Positions 38,193 to 48,456 of a stretch of 64,000 nt of DNA are shown in pieces. Within the stretch, counting starts at the first letter, position 1. The number at the start of each line of letters is the position of its first letter. The DNA comes from Burkholderiaceae bacterium (lineage in GTDB: Bacteria > Pseudomonadota > Gammaproteobacteria > Burkholderiales > Burkholderiaceae_E). The stretch covers positions 2,108,001 to 2,172,000 of the forward strand of contig JAOSJU010000001.1 in NCBI GenBank assembly GCA_027493945.1. Direction: 5' to 3'. Below the pieces are notes generated by a model, which saw nothing but the letters and a program-made list of their open reading frames with translations, did not search any database and had not been told where the DNA came from. Made by a program: the position numbers and the translations under genes.

Positions 38193-39220
38193 TCAGGCTC
38201 CGGGCTCGCCGGGCTGGTGGTAGCGCAGGTACCAGCGCACGAACTCGGCCACGCCCTCCTCCACGCTCACTCTGGGCTCGTAGCCGACGTCTTGCGCCAG
38301 GTCGTCGCAGGCGGCCTCGGTGTCGGGCACGTCTCCCGGCTGCAGCGGCAGCATCTGCATTTGGGCCTTGCGGCCCAGGCACTGCTCGAGCACCTCGATG
38401 TAGCGCAGCAGCTCCACGGTCTGCCGGCTGCCGATGTTGTAGAGCCGGTAGGGGCCCGCGCCGCTGGTGGCCGGGTCGGGGGCGCGGCTGTTCCAGGCGC
38501 CGTTTTTGGCCGGCACGCGGTCGAGCGTGCGCACCACCCCTTCGACGATGTCGTCGATGTAGGTGAAGCTGCGCTTGTGCCGTCCGTGGTTGAACACCCT
38601 GATCGGCTCGCCGGCCAGGATCGCCTTCGTGAAGAGAAACAGCGCCATGTCGGGCCGGCCCCAGGGGCCGTACACCGTGAAGAAGCGCAGCCCGGTGCAC
38701 GGCAGCCCGAACAGGTGCGCATAGGCGTGCGCCATCTGTTCGTTGGCCTTCTTGCTGGCCGCGTACAGCGTGAGCGGGTGCTCGGTGTGCTGGTGCTCCG
38801 AGAACGGCATGTTCGTGTTCGCGCCGTAGACCGAACTCGTGGAAGCGAACACCAGGTGCTCCACGCCGTGGTGGCGGCAGCCTTCCAGCACGTGCAGGAA
38901 GCCCGTCACGTTGGTGCTCACGTACACGTGCGGGTTCTCGGCGGCGTAGCGCACGCCAGCCTGCGCGGCGAGGTTGATCGCGCGCTGCGGCTTGTGTTCG
39001 GCGAAGGCGCGCTCGACAGCGGCGCGGTCGGCGAGGTCGGCAGTGATGTGGGTGTAGTTCGGGTGGTCCTGAAAGCGTGCGAGCCGCGCCTTCTTCAGGT
39101 TGACGTCGTAGTAGTCGTTCAGGTTGTCGATGCCCACCACCTGGTCGCCGCGTTCGAGCAGCTTCAGCGCCACGGCCGAACCGATGAAACCGGCTGTGCC
39201 GGTAACCAGCACTTTCATCA

Positions 39221-39221
<1 letters not shown>
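38193..39221 (-). CDS. NAD-dependent nucleotide-sugar epimerase, UDP-glucuronate 4-epimerase type
   Basis: 342 residues, intact. The Rossmann start is MMKVLVTGTAGFIGSAVALK. DNLNDYYDVNLKKARL is typical of CapI/GlcA 4-epimerases. Catalysis uses FASTSSVYG (Ser/Thr) and the YAASK dyad in LTLYAASKKANEQMA. GPWGRPDMALFLFTKAIL is the sugar-binding segment. It interconverts UDP-uronic acids at C4. Its ATG overlaps the dehydrogenase stop (TGATG), so the two are a coupled pair. UDP-GlcNAcA or UDP-GlcA could be the substrate; sequence alone does not decide. Confidence 0.9.
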
Positions 39222-40507
<1,286 letters not shown>

Positions 40508-40529
40508 GGTTTGCTTGCGGTTGGAGATT

Positions 40530-40558
40530 GCCACCGCAGTGCGCGCCTCGTTCGAGGC
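40530..40558 (-). promoter_or_regulatory. Leader hairpin plus ops-like element before the sugar dehydrogenase
   Basis: The same hairpin GCCTCGAACGAGGC (40545-40558) is followed by GCGGTGGC (40530-40537). That is one base different from the GCGGTAGC at 23404. The whole block GTGCGGCCTCGAACGAGGCG is shared with the MarR leader. It is 23 bases before the dehydrogenase ATG. Confidence 0.5.
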
Positions 40559-40585
40559 CGCACGCTGCGGACGCTTCCAGCGGCT

Positions 40586-40657
40586 GGTTCGGGCCGCGGT
40601 TCGGGCCGCGGTTCGGGCCGCGGTTCGGGCCGCGGTTCGGGCTGCGGTTCGGGCCGC
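40586..40657. repeat. Tandem array, 6 x 12 bp
   Basis: The unit GGTTCGGGCCGC appears six times, with one T in unit five, followed by a partial unit. It separates the RfaH remnant 2 from the ops-like leader. The 12-bp unit keeps frame, so the arginine/proline-rich translations are not evidence of a gene. Confidence 0.95.
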
Positions 40658-40693
40658 GGTTGCGGAGCCGGGGTGGCTTCACTGGCGCGCGAA

Positions 40694-40756
40694 TCAGGTC
40701 GGAAGCGGAACTGGCCGGTTTGAGTGCGCGCAGACGCGTTCACTCAGTGAACTCAT
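40694..40756 (-). pseudogene. Internally deleted RfaH/NusG-like gene (remnant 2)
   Basis: From ATG 40756 the minus frame reads MSSLSERVCAHSNRPVPLPT*, 20 codons. The start matches remnant 1 (MSSMSER) and the last residues resemble the intact gene's EPLPA end. The 64 bases upstream match the leader of the intact gene. Deletion is larger than in remnant 1. Confidence 0.7.
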
Positions 40757-40916
40757 GCTAGCAGGATACGTTCAGCGGGTGCACTGGCGAGGGTGGGGGT
40801 GTTGCGGATATGCCGATTTGGGGGCAAGCGCGCGGGGGCGGGGGCGGGGGCGGGCCCGGCGCGGCACCGGCGCGGGCCCGGCGCGGCACCGACGCGCCTA
40901 AACGAGCCGTTGGCGT
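40757..40916 (-). promoter_or_regulatory. Conserved RfaH-type leader, copy 2, with GC-rich repeats
   Basis: 40757-40820 is the second copy of the leader described at 23615, including TTGCGGATATGCCGA on the plus strand. 40823-40916 is an imperfect GC repeat (GGGGGC runs, then GGCCCGGCGCGGCACC twice) that leads to palindrome R6. Confidence 0.55.
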
Positions 40917-40982
40917 GCAACCGAATGTTGCGTTTCTGTTCGTGGAATGCGTTCCACGCGCGAAAACGCAACAATCGGTTGC
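40917..40982. repeat. 66-bp nested palindrome, copy R6
   Basis: Left arm GCAACCGAATGTTGCGTTTC, right arm AAAACGCAACAATCGGTTGC, with CGTGGAATGCGTTCCACG at the centre. It lies between the RfaH remnant 2 module and the intact antiterminator gene. 40983-41145 beyond it holds no gene. Confidence 0.93.
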
Positions 40983-41149
40983 GGGCATGACCGCAAAGCT
41001 TTGTCCCCACCCGGCGGCGGGCGTCGCCTGCGACTGACAGCCGCTGCGGGGGGCGCAACCACGCGCCCACGCGGCAGGCCACGTGAATCCATCGCCGCAG
41101 GCGATCACGAACTGGTTGGCCGCCTTGCGCCGCTACCCGGTTCGCCGCC

Positions 41150-41270
41150 CCGCGCCGCTGCCTGCCTGGTCGACCCGCGCCGCTGCCTGCCCTGGTCGAC
41201 CCGCGCCGCTGCCTGCCCTGGTCGACCCGCGCCGCTGCTTGCCCTGGTCGACCCGCGCCGCTGCTTGCCC
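41150..41270. repeat. Tandem array, about 4 x 26 bp, downstream of the antiterminator
   Basis: GGTCGACCCGCGCCGCTGC recurs four times at roughly 26-base spacing (near 41168, 41193, 41219 and 41246), and the first unit is one base short. It lies on the 3' side of the RfaH-like gene. No ORF here is credible. Confidence 0.9.
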
Positions 41271-41316
41271 GCTCGGGGAGCGGCGGCCAAGCCCGGCGGC
41301 TTCGCCCGCGCGGCAA

Positions 41317-41859
41317 TCAGGCCGGAAGCGGCTCCAGCTGCTCCGGATGCACGCTCACGCGCGTATCGCGGCCCAGCAGGCTCAGGAAAATCTCCACCCG
41401 GCGCGCGGCGCTGGCCGTCACCAGCGCTTGCAGCCCGGCGAAGGGGCCGGCCACCACGCGCACGCGCGCGCCGGGGCGCAGCGGGTGCTCGGGCTCGCGG
41501 GTTTGCGCGGCCAGGCGGCGCAGCGCGCCGACGATCTCGTCGGCCAGCAGCGGCGCGCGCTCGCCGAAGCGCACCAGTCCCACGGCCCCGAGCGTGGAGC
41601 GCACCGGGGCCAAGCTTTGCTGCGCGTCGGTGGTGCGCAGGAAGAGATAGCGCGGGAACATCGGCTGCGCCTCGCAGGCCCAGCCCGCGGCGCGGCGCGT
41701 CCACTTGCCGATCGTGGGCAGCCAGGTTTCGTAGCGCTGGCGAACGAGGTTCTGCTCGGCCAGCCGCTCCTGGCGCGGCTTCGTGTAGACCACGTGCCAG
41801 CCCCGGGGGCCGGGCGTCGGGCTCGCGGCTTGTGCTTCGGTGCAAATATGTTCAGCCAT
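41317..41859 (-). CDS. rfaH: RfaH/NusG-family transcription antiterminator
   Basis: 180 residues. The NGN domain runs from GWHVVYTKPRQERLAEQNLV to MFPRYLFLRTTDAQQSLAPV, with QRYETWLPT between. The KOW domain is LRPGARVRVVAGPFAGLQAL. The length and the lack of core-NusG features point to the specialised RfaH/LoaP group, which binds paused RNA polymerase at ops-type sites and suppresses termination in long surface-polysaccharide operons. A conserved leader precedes it, and two deleted copies remain at 23501 and 40694. ops-like motifs lie before the EPS regulator and the sugar dehydrogenase, making these the likely targets. Confidence 0.9.
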   Translation of the reverse strand: MAEHICTEAQAASPTPGPRGWHVVYTKPRQERLAEQNLVRQRYETWLPTIGKWTRRAAGWACEAQPMFPRYLFLRTTDAQQSLAPVRSTLGAVGLVRFGERAPLLADEIVGALRRLAAQTREPEHPLRPGARVRVVAGPFAGLQALVTASAARRVEIFLSLLGRDTRVSVHPEQLEPLPA

Positions 41860-41861
41860 TG

Positions 41862-41932
41862 AACCGATGCTAGCAGCATGCGTTCAGCGGGTGAACTGAT
41901 TGGGGGTGGGTGTTGCGGATATGCCGACTTGT
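41862..41932 (-). promoter_or_regulatory. Conserved RfaH-type leader, copy 3 (before the intact gene)
   Basis: It matches 23615-23680 and 40757-40820. It contains GATGCTAGCAGCATGCGTTC, then GTTCA-n5-TGAAC and TTGCGGATATGCCGA (plus strand). Here the full antiterminator gene follows, showing what the two remnants were. Confidence 0.65.
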
Positions 41933-41955
41933 CGGCGGCGGCGGGAGGCTGTGTT

Positions 41956-42021
41956 GCAACCGGATGTTGCGTTTTCGGGCGTGGAATGCGTTCCACGAGT
42001 GGAAACGCAACGTTGGGTTGC
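41956..42021. repeat. 66-bp nested palindrome, copy R7
   Basis: Left arm GCAACCGGATGTTGCGTTTTC, right arm GAAACGCAACGTTGGGTTGC, centre CGTGGAATGCGTTCCACG. It lies just 24 bases before the RfaH leader, the tightest spacing of the three modules. Confidence 0.93.
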
Positions 42022-42246
42022 GGGCGTGATCGCCGTGCGCGGCGTCGACTACCTGGCCGGTCGGGCTGATTGTCGCCGGCCATCGGGTTCTCTGGGTGCC
42101 GAAATGCCCGGCGGCGTCCACGCGGGCCAGGGTCGCGTTCGGCGCCATCCGCTATGAAACTCGCAACTCCAGCTTCTTTCCAGGAGCGTTGCGCGTGGGC
42201 AACCGTATCGCGAAAGGTGACAAGTCCACCCAGTCTCGGGTACACG

Positions 42247-42366
42247 TCACGCCCTGCGTCGAGGCTGACGCTCGGGCCAGTCGCGCAAAGCGTCGTTGAT
42301 ACGCGTCTGCCAGCCGCTCCCGGCGCTCCGGAACGCTTCGACCACTCCTGGAAGCGGCGCTCGCCA
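42247..42366 (-). pseudogene. BrnA-like antitoxin, C-terminal remnant 2
   Basis: The minus frame reads PIVWRAPLPGVVEAFRSAGS, then GWQTRINDALRDWPERQP, and stops at 42247. The same BrnA C-terminal signature is present as at 38035. The N-terminus and toxin are missing. The 42022-42246 stretch next to palindrome R7 has no gene that I can support. Confidence 0.7.
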
Positions 42367-42457
42367 TACGATTGGCGCATGTCTTCGCAAGTTATGAAGG
42401 TTTCGCTGGTATGCGATAGATTGGTAAGATAATCTTAATTCCACCAAGTCGATAGAC

Positions 42458-43661
42458 ATGGACCCTCTCCGCAACCCATTTGCTCCTGGCGCCGGCGCAC
42501 CACCCCCGGAACTCGCCGGGAGGGAAAACATCATTGAGAACACCACCATCGCGCTGCATAGGGTGAAACGAGGGCGACCGGAAAAAAGCCAGATGCTCCT
42601 TGGGCCTCGTGGTGTCGGAAAGACGGTCCTGCTCAACAGGATCAGTGAAATCACGGAAGAACTGGACTACCACGTCGTGATGCTCGAGGCGCCGGAAGGT
42701 CAACGTCTGGCCGAATTCCTCGCACCCGCGCTGAAAGGCGTACTGCTGAAACTCAGTCGAGTCGAAAAGGCGAAAAACGTAACGTCGCGCGCGATCGGGG
42801 CGCTACGCGGTTTCGCCGCTGCATTCCGGGTGTCTATCGGCGAAGTCTCCATCGAGGTGACGGAACCGCCGACTGCGGACAGCGGAAACCCGGAAGTCGA
42901 TCTCCCCGAACTTCTCCTCGCGGTCGGACAGGCAGCCAAGGCCGCTGACTCGTGCGTTGCGCTGCTTGTCGATGAGGTCCAACACCTATCGGAGGAGGAT
43001 CTGCGGGCGCTCATAGTTGCGCTTCACAGAACGAGCCAGAGAGGCCTGCCGCTCATCATGTTCGGGGCAGGCTTGCCGCAAGTGGCCGCCTTGGCCGGCG
43101 AGGCGAAATCGTACGCAGAGCGCCTCTTCGACTATCCAGAGGTTGGAGCACTCACCAACGAAGCCGCCCGCCGGGCCGTTCGCGAGCCAGTGCTCGATGA
43201 AGGCGCCGACATCGAAGACGAAGCGCTCGATCGAATCGTCGCCGTCACTCACGGGTATCCGTACTTCCTGCAGGAGTGGGGCAAACACTCCTGGAACATC
43301 GCCGACAGATCGCCCATTTCGGTCGCCGACGTAGACGCAGCCAGCGCCTCGGCTACCGAGGCTCTCGACAAGAGTTTTTTCCGGGTGCGATTCGATCGAT
43401 TGACGTCGCGCGAGCAGGACTACTTGCGCTCGATGGCCGAGCTTGGGCTCTGGTCCGCATCGTTCCGGCGCAATCGCCGAAGCGCTTCGGAGTTCGGTGG
43501 AAAACGTGGGCCCGTTGCGAAGCGCACTGATCCGCAAAGGGATGATCTGGAGCCCCGCACACGGCGACACCGCGTTCACGGTGCCGATGTTCGACGAATT
43601 CATGCGGCGTGCAATTCCCGTCTGGTCACCGGAAGCGTTGCCGAAGCGGCGCAAGAAGTAG
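42458..43661 (+). CDS. AAA/ORC1-type ATP-binding protein (frameshifted near 43450)
   Basis: Start MDPLRNPFAPGAGAPPPELA (GRE box follows: AGRENIIENT). Walker A is MLLGPRGVGKTVLLNRISEI near residue 50, and Walker B is VALLLVDEVQHLSEEDLRAL near residue 170. Sensor 1 is PLIMFGAGLPQVAALAGEAK. A lid/winged-helix region follows, with DEGADIEDEALDRIVAVTHG and PYFLQEWGKHSWN. Near 43450 the frame slips and continues ALRSSVENVGPLRSALIRKG, then GMIWSPAHGDTAFTVPMFDE, ending LPKRRKK* at 43661. This is the common mobile AAA_16-like ATPase, about 400 residues. Role unknown. It may bind DNA or act as a nucleoid-type switch. Confidence 0.8.
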
Positions 43662-43729
43662 CGGGCACGCGCAACACGGCGCAACGGCCGATGCGTCGAT
43701 GCGTCGATGCAATAGCGGGCGCCCATCGG

Positions 43730-44143
43730 GGCGCGCGGCATTGCTCGATGCCGTCGCCGATCTGCGCCGCTGGGTGACTGAAACGCCGGAACTGGAGCGG
43801 GTATTCTCGGAATGGATTCGTGCGATGTTCGCCGACAGCCCGGCGCTGGCCGACGGCGCGAACCTCGACCTGCAGGAGACGGACATGGGGCTCAGGGAGA
43901 CGCTGAAGATCTGGAGGCAGGAAGACCGGGCGGAGGCCCGGAAGGAGGGGCGGAAAGAGGGGCGGAAAGAGGGGCGCAAGGAAGGCGAGGCGCTGCTGCT
44001 TCAGCGGCTGCTCGGCAAGCGCTTCGGCCCCCTGCCCTCGGCGATCGTCGAGCGCATCGCTTCGGCCTCTGCGGCCCAGATCGAGAACCCGGGGTGAACG
44101 GGTGCTCGATGCCGGCTCGCTCGATGAGGTGTTTTCGGACTGA
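43730..44143 (+). pseudogene. Rpn-type recombination-promoting nuclease, C-terminal remnant
   Basis: RRWVTETPELERVFSEWIRA is followed by MGLRETLKIWRQEDRAEARK, a GRKEGRKEGRKEGE repeat and LLLQRLLGKRFGPLPSAIVE. After IASASAAQIE one base is off, and the next frame ends VLDAGSLDEVFSD* at 44143. This is the C-terminal (DUF4351-like) part of Rpn/PD-(D/E)XK transposase-like proteins. The N-terminal nuclease domain is missing, replaced by the end of the AAA ATPase gene. Confidence 0.75.
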
Positions 44144-44165
44144 GGCGCGGGCGGGTGGTTCGCCC

Positions 44166-44231
44166 GCAACGAAATGATGCGTTTTCGGTCGTGGAATGCG
44201 TTCCACGAGCGGAAACGCAACATCCGGTTGC
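44166..44231. repeat. 66-bp nested palindrome, copy R8
   Basis: Left arm GCAACGAAATGATGCGTTTTC, right arm GAAACGCAACATCCGGTTGC, centre CGTGGAATGCGTTCCACG. It is 23 bases after the Rpn remnant stop and 73 bases from the outer-membrane protein stop, between convergent genes. Confidence 0.93.
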
Positions 44232-44303
44232 GGGCATGGTCGCCGAGTTCCCTGGGTGCGGGACTGCCCGGCGGCGTCCGCCGGAGCGGTGCCAAGCCCC
44301 AGG

Positions 44304-45596
44304 TCAGAAGCTCGCCGATACCCCGACCGAAACGATCCCGTAGCGCCGGTCCGAGCGCCTCGCCGTCACCGCGTTGTACAGGAACGGCACCTCGCCCATC
44401 AGCTGGTGCTGCCACGCGGTGCCGCGCACGAACCCGGTGAGCGTGGGCGTGAAGCGGTAGCCGAGTTCGAGCGCCGCGCTCAGGTTGCCCGACTCGTAGG
44501 TGCCCGACAGGCTCTGCGCCGCATCCTCGAGCGCGTTGCCCCGGTCGTGGTGCTCGTAAGCGAGCCCGCCGCGCAGCTGCCAGGCGCCCCAGCGCTTGTG
44601 CGCGTTCACGCCCGCGCGCAGCACGGTCGCGGTATAGGCCAGCGCGTCGCGCGGGTTCAGCCCCAGCGCGGAGTTGTCCACGGTCACCTGCGTGCCGGCG
44701 GCCAGCGTGCCGCCGCTGCCGGTGCAGTCGGCGGTCTGCGTGAGCACCGTGGTGCTGTCGCCGAACGCCACCGCGTACGGGCAGGTTCCGGCCGTGGCCG
44801 TGCCCGAGAGGCGCGAGTAATCGACCTTGCCGCGCTGGATGCCCACGAAGCCGCTCACCGACGCGTCGGCCCCGCCGCGCGTGGCGATCACGTCGAACTG
44901 CCACTGCAGGTCGCGCGGGCTGTCGATGGCGACGCTGTCCATCGTGTAGCCGGCCAGCGCGGTGGGCGAGCGCTTGTCGAGCGTGCCCGAGCGGTTGCCC
45001 CAGACGCTGCCGCGCAGCGCCCAGGCGGTGGCGCCGCCGGTCGGGCCGGCGGCCGTGGCCGTGGCGCCGGACGAGCCGCCGCCGACGTCGCCCGCGTCGC
45101 CCGCGAAGCGGTACTGTGCGGCCAGCTGCCAGCTGGTGAGGCTGCCGCTGTCGTTGCGGTATTCGATCTTGCGGCGCCACAGCGCGGCGTCGATCCACCA
45201 GCGTTCGGCGAGCTTCCAGCCGCCGCGCAGGTGCGCGCCGGTGTAGTCGCCCACGTTGGTGCCGCCGTAAACCGGGTCGCGACCGCGGATGTCGAACACG
45301 TCGAGCGTGTCGTTCATCGCGTCGACGGCCACCTCGAACTGCCGCGCGCCGGCCTGCTCGGGCCGGGCAGTGAGCGCGTAATCGAAGGGCGCGGCCGCCG
45401 CCGGGGCGGGCGCGACGCCCAGCGCGGCAACAACCCCCAGCGCGAGCACCGCCGCGCAGGCCCGCGCGAGTGCGGTCGCGAGGCCCCGCGCGCGTGCGGC
45501 CGCGAGGCCCAGCGCGAGTGTGGCCGCGAGGCCCGGCGCGAGTGCGGTCGCGAGGCCCCGCGCGCGTGCGCGCTCGGTGCGCAGGCGCCTACTCAC
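44304..45596 (-). CDS. Outer-membrane beta-barrel protein, unassigned
   Basis: 430 residues from GTG 45596, overlapping the lipoprotein stop (GTGA). A long signal region rich in A/R/L repeats (45464-45590) ends AAPAPAAAAP, a likely signal peptidase I site. Then come about 16 short amphipathic strands, for example AHLRGGWKLAERWWIDAALW, GAWQLRGGLAYEHHDRGNAL and SAALELGYRFTPTLTGFVRG. The C-terminus is IVSVGVSASF, with the terminal Phe needed for barrel assembly. It is co-transcribed with the lipoprotein upstream, so the two may form an envelope complex. No specific family is recognised. Confidence 0.75.
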   Translation of the reverse strand: MSRRLRTERARARGLATALAPGLAATLALGLAAARARGLATALARACAAVLALGVVAALGVAPAPAAAAPFDYALTARPEQAGARQFEVAVDAMNDTLDVFDIRGRDPVYGGTNVGDYTGAHLRGGWKLAERWWIDAALWRRKIEYRNDSGSLTSWQLAAQYRFAGDAGDVGGGSSGATATAAGPTGGATAWALRGSVWGNRSGTLDKRSPTALAGYTMDSVAIDSPRDLQWQFDVIATRGGADASVSGFVGIQRGKVDYSRLSGTATAGTCPYAVAFGDSTTVLTQTADCTGSGGTLAAGTQVTVDNSALGLNPRDALAYTATVLRAGVNAHKRWGAWQLRGGLAYEHHDRGNALEDAAQSLSGTYESGNLSAALELGYRFTPTLTGFVRGTAWQHQLMGEVPFLYNAVTARRSDRRYGIVSVGVSASF

Positions 45597-47412
45597 GGCG
45601 TGACGACCACCTTGCCCTTGTAGCCGTGCCCGGTCACCGACTGGCTGCCGGCGCGCAGCGTCACCGCCTGCAGCGCGGCCAGGACGGGCGTCGCGTCGGT
45701 GGGCGAGGTCTTCCGCGCCGTGCGCAGCGTGCCGAGCGCCATCGTCACGCTGAAGCTGCCGTTGCTCACGCGGTTCTGGGCCAGCAACTCGAGCGCGCTG
45801 CCGGCCGTGGCGACCGAGTCGATCACCGCGAACAGCTGGTCGAAGCTGTACGAGATCGTGCCCGCGGCGCTCGAGACGATCTGCAGGCCGGGGCCCGACA
45901 GCGTCGTGATCAGCGGCGACGTCGTCTCGGTGGTGGCGGTCTTGCCGTAGACCCAGAGCTTGGCGCCCGAGGGCAGGCTGGCCACCACCTTGCCGGTGCC
46001 GTCCACGCTGAGCGACACGCGGTCGATGATCGCCCGGAAGACGCGGGTGCTGTCGGTCACTTCCATCGCCAGCGGCGCCTCCATCGGCGTGGACGATAGC
46101 TGCGCGTTGATGGCCGACTTCTGCAGCGCGAAGCTGATGCTCTGCAGTTCCTGCGGCACGGTCACGCCGGCGGACGACTCGGAAGTCGGCCAGCGTGGCG
46201 GTGGTCGTGCCCGACGGGCCGTGCAGCGTGACCTGGTCGTTCAACAGCTGCGCGAAGTTCGACAGGCCGCCGGCCGCGGTGGCGTTCGCCGTTTCGGCGC
46301 CGATCGTGATCGAGACCGGCTCGTCGGTGCCGCCGTCGGCGGCGGCGAGCGCCGCGGCCACCTGGTCGAGTACCGCCTGCGGGTCGGTGGCAGTGTTGTC
46401 GACCAGGCCCTTCAGCGCGGCGAGCATCGTCGCGGCGCGGTCGCGGTCGTCGATGCCGTTCACGCGTGCGACCACGTCGGCCGCGCTGGTGGCTGCGTTC
46501 ACGTCGGCGGTGGCCGACGCGACGATCGGCGTGGCGAGCGCGGCGAAAGTGGCCGGGTTGAGGTTCTGCAGCGCGGTGGCCACGGCGGGCTCGGCCTTCG
46601 CGTTGGTGGCCGCCTGCTTCACCAGTTCGAACAACGGCGAAGCAGGGGTGAGGGGCGTCGGGCGCCTGCGTGAGGCCGGCGAGCGTGAGCGTGGAGAGCT
46701 TCGCGGCCAGCGCGTCGGTGGCGGCGTCGGCGAGCGCGGCCAGGCCCGACGCACTGCCGATGCCGCCGGCGGCGGCCAGCGCATCGACCAGCTGGTCGAT
46801 CAGTTGGCCCGCCACGTTGTTCGCCTTGTAGAGCGCGGCGTCGCCGGCCGGGTCGGTGTGCAGCAGGTCGAGCGCCGACGGCAGGCCGAGACTGGTCTTC
46901 ACCTGCGCCTGCGCGGCCTCGGGCGTGCTGCCGGCATCGACGAGCGCCTGCACCAGCGTGGACAGCGGCGACGCGACCAGGCCCGCGACCGCGGCGTTGC
47001 CGGTGGGCACCGGCACGCGCATCGAGCCATGGGGCGCGGCGACGTCGTCGGACGGGTCGTTCGGCGTGAGACCCACGTCGATCCCGCCCGAGGCCTCGAT
47101 CGTGTCGCAGCTCTGGCCGGAGGGCAGGTTGAAGGCGTAGGCGCCGGAGACGCTGGTCGTGGTGGTGGCCACCAGCGCGCCGGCCTTGCGGCAGTTCACC
47201 GTGGCGCCGGCAATGTAGCCGTCGATGACCGTGCCCGAAATCGACTGCGCCTGCACCGGCCCGGTACCGCCGCCCGGGGGCGGCAGCGGGTCGCTGTCGC
47301 CGCCGCCGCCTCCGCAGGCCGCCAGCGCGAGCGTGACGGCGACGAGTGCGAGCGGGCGCAGGATGGGCGCGCGCTCGAGGTACTGCGGCGGGGTGAAGGC
47401 TTCGGACGTCAT
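45593..47412 (-). CDS. Lipoprotein with carboxypeptidase-regulatory-like domain (two frameshifts)
   Basis: The start is MTSEAFTPPQYLERAPILRP at 47412. The lipobox LALAAC is followed by GGGGGDSDPLPPP, so it is a secreted lipoprotein. QSISGTVIDGYIAGATVNCR is a small Ig-like (regulatory) domain. The rest is helical and alanine-rich. The frame changes near 46650 and again near 46175, resuming with VTVPQELQSISFALQKSAIN and ending GYKGKVVVTP* at 45593. Read through, it has about 605 residues. The function is unknown; the outer-membrane barrel gene follows with overlap. Confidence 0.7.
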
Positions 47413-47575
47413 GCGGCGGTCTCCTGCGGCGGGCGCTGCCGACAATCGATTTGCCGACAGGTTCGTTCGAAAGGAATAGGGCAGATGCGCCCGATCTTAG
47501 TGCAAGACAGCGGCGAAAGCGCCTGCAACGGCGGCCCAAGTGCGCAAACTGTGGCGAAAACGCCCCGGCGGAGCG

Positions 47576-47631
47576 GCCGTTCGGCCGGAGTCTCCGGAAC
47601 CCGATTGCCCCGATCCCCTCGGCCGAACGGC
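47576..47631. repeat. Inverted repeat in the 47.4-47.7 kb gap
   Basis: GCCGTTCGGCC (47576-47586) and GGCCGAACGGC (47621-47631) are perfect complements, 34 bases apart. They sit between the divergent lipoprotein and Phd/VapC genes. It could be a regulator site or an RNA hairpin. The rest of this gap shows nothing else. Confidence 0.5.
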
Positions 47632-47706
47632 TGATCCCGATGCCCGATTGCCTTGCTTCGGCGGCGAGATTAGACTAGTCAGCTAGATAGTCAGATGGGG
47701 AGACTC

Positions 47707-47964
47707 ATGAAGCATTGGGCGGTGCAGGACGCGAAGGCGCGCTTCAGCGAGTTTCTCGACGCGTGCCTGGAAGACGGCCCACAAGTGGTCACGAAAAGGG
47801 GCGCCAAAACAGCCGTTCTCGTTTCCATCGACGAGTGGCGGCGCCTGTCGCATGCGGCGAAGCCGTCGCTGAAGGAATTGCTGCTGTCGAACGAAGCGAG
47901 AACCGACTTCCTCGTGCCCGCTCGCGGCAAGGCGCGGCGCCGCAGGCTGCCGTCGCTGCAGTAA
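47707..47964 (+). CDS. Phd/YefM-family antitoxin
   Basis: 85 residues from MKHWAVQDAKARFSEFLDAC, and four codons of open frame upstream were left out. The sequence WxVQDAKxRFSExL...GPQVVTKRGxxxAVLVSIDE is the Phd fold that binds operator DNA, and the tail LLLSNEARTDFLVPARGKAR would wrap the toxin. TAGACTAGTCAGCTAGATAG just upstream is partly symmetric and may be the operator. The toxin gene starts 3 bases after the stop. Confidence 0.9.
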   Translation: MKHWAVQDAKARFSEFLDACLEDGPQVVTKRGAKTAVLVSIDEWRRLSHAAKPSLKELLLSNEARTDFLVPARGKARRRRLPSLQ

Positions 47965-47967
47965 GCG

Positions 47968-48375
47968 GTGTTTCTGCTCGACACCAACGTCGTTTCGGAG
48001 CTTCGCAGGCGCCGGCCTCACGCAGCCGTGGTTTCCTGGCTCGAAGCGGTGCCCGACGACGAACTGCACCTCTCGGCGGTCACCCTCGGCGAGATACAGG
48101 CCGGCATCGAGCTCACGCGCGACTCCGATCCCCACAAGGCCGACGAGATCGAGGCGTGGGCGAATCTCGTCGCGATGGCCTACAACGTGCTGCCGATGGA
48201 CGGCGCGACCTTTCGCGTGTGGGCCCGGCTGATGCACCACCGTTCCGACACGCTGTACGAAGACGCGATGATCGCCGCAACGGCAATGGTGCACCGGCTG
48301 GTCGTCGTGACGAGAAACGTCGGCGACTTCGCGCCGTTCGGCGTGCGGACGCTCGATCCGTTCGCAGGCCGCTGA
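47968..48375 (+). CDS. vapC: VapC/FitB-like PIN toxin
   Basis: 135 residues with a GTG start. MFLLDTNVVSELRRRRPHAA supplies the first catalytic Asp. LHLSAVTLGEIQAGIELTRD supplies the Glu, TLYEDAMIAATAMVHRLVVV the third acid, and TRNVGDFAPFGVRTLDPF is the closing segment of FitB-type proteins. It is probably a Mg-dependent RNase held inactive by the Phd-type protein. All active-site acids are present and the pair is intact. Confidence 0.92.
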   Translation: MFLLDTNVVSELRRRRPHAAVVSWLEAVPDDELHLSAVTLGEIQAGIELTRDSDPHKADEIEAWANLVAMAYNVLPMDGATFRVWARLMHHRSDTLYEDAMIAATAMVHRLVVVTRNVGDFAPFGVRTLDPFAGR

Positions 48376-48419
48376 GCTGTCGTCACGGGAACAGGGCCGT
48401 CGACGCTCACGGTGGAAAA

Positions 48420-48440
48420 TTGTACAATCAATTTGTACAA
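48420..48440 (+). promoter_or_regulatory. YefM operator, paired TTGTACAA sites
   Basis: TTGTACAA occurs twice (48420-48427 and 48433-48440) 17 bases before the yefM ATG. Two TGTACA-core palindromes are the known operator of the yefM-yoeB unit in E. coli, so autoregulation is well supported. Confidence 0.75.
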
Positions 48441-48456
48441 CTCAGATGCAGCCGCC

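Noticed and set aside
44304..46784. 826-residue minus ORF as one protein
   Set aside because: It joins a wrong-frame part of the lipoprotein to the outer-membrane barrel; the barrel has its own GTG start at 45596.
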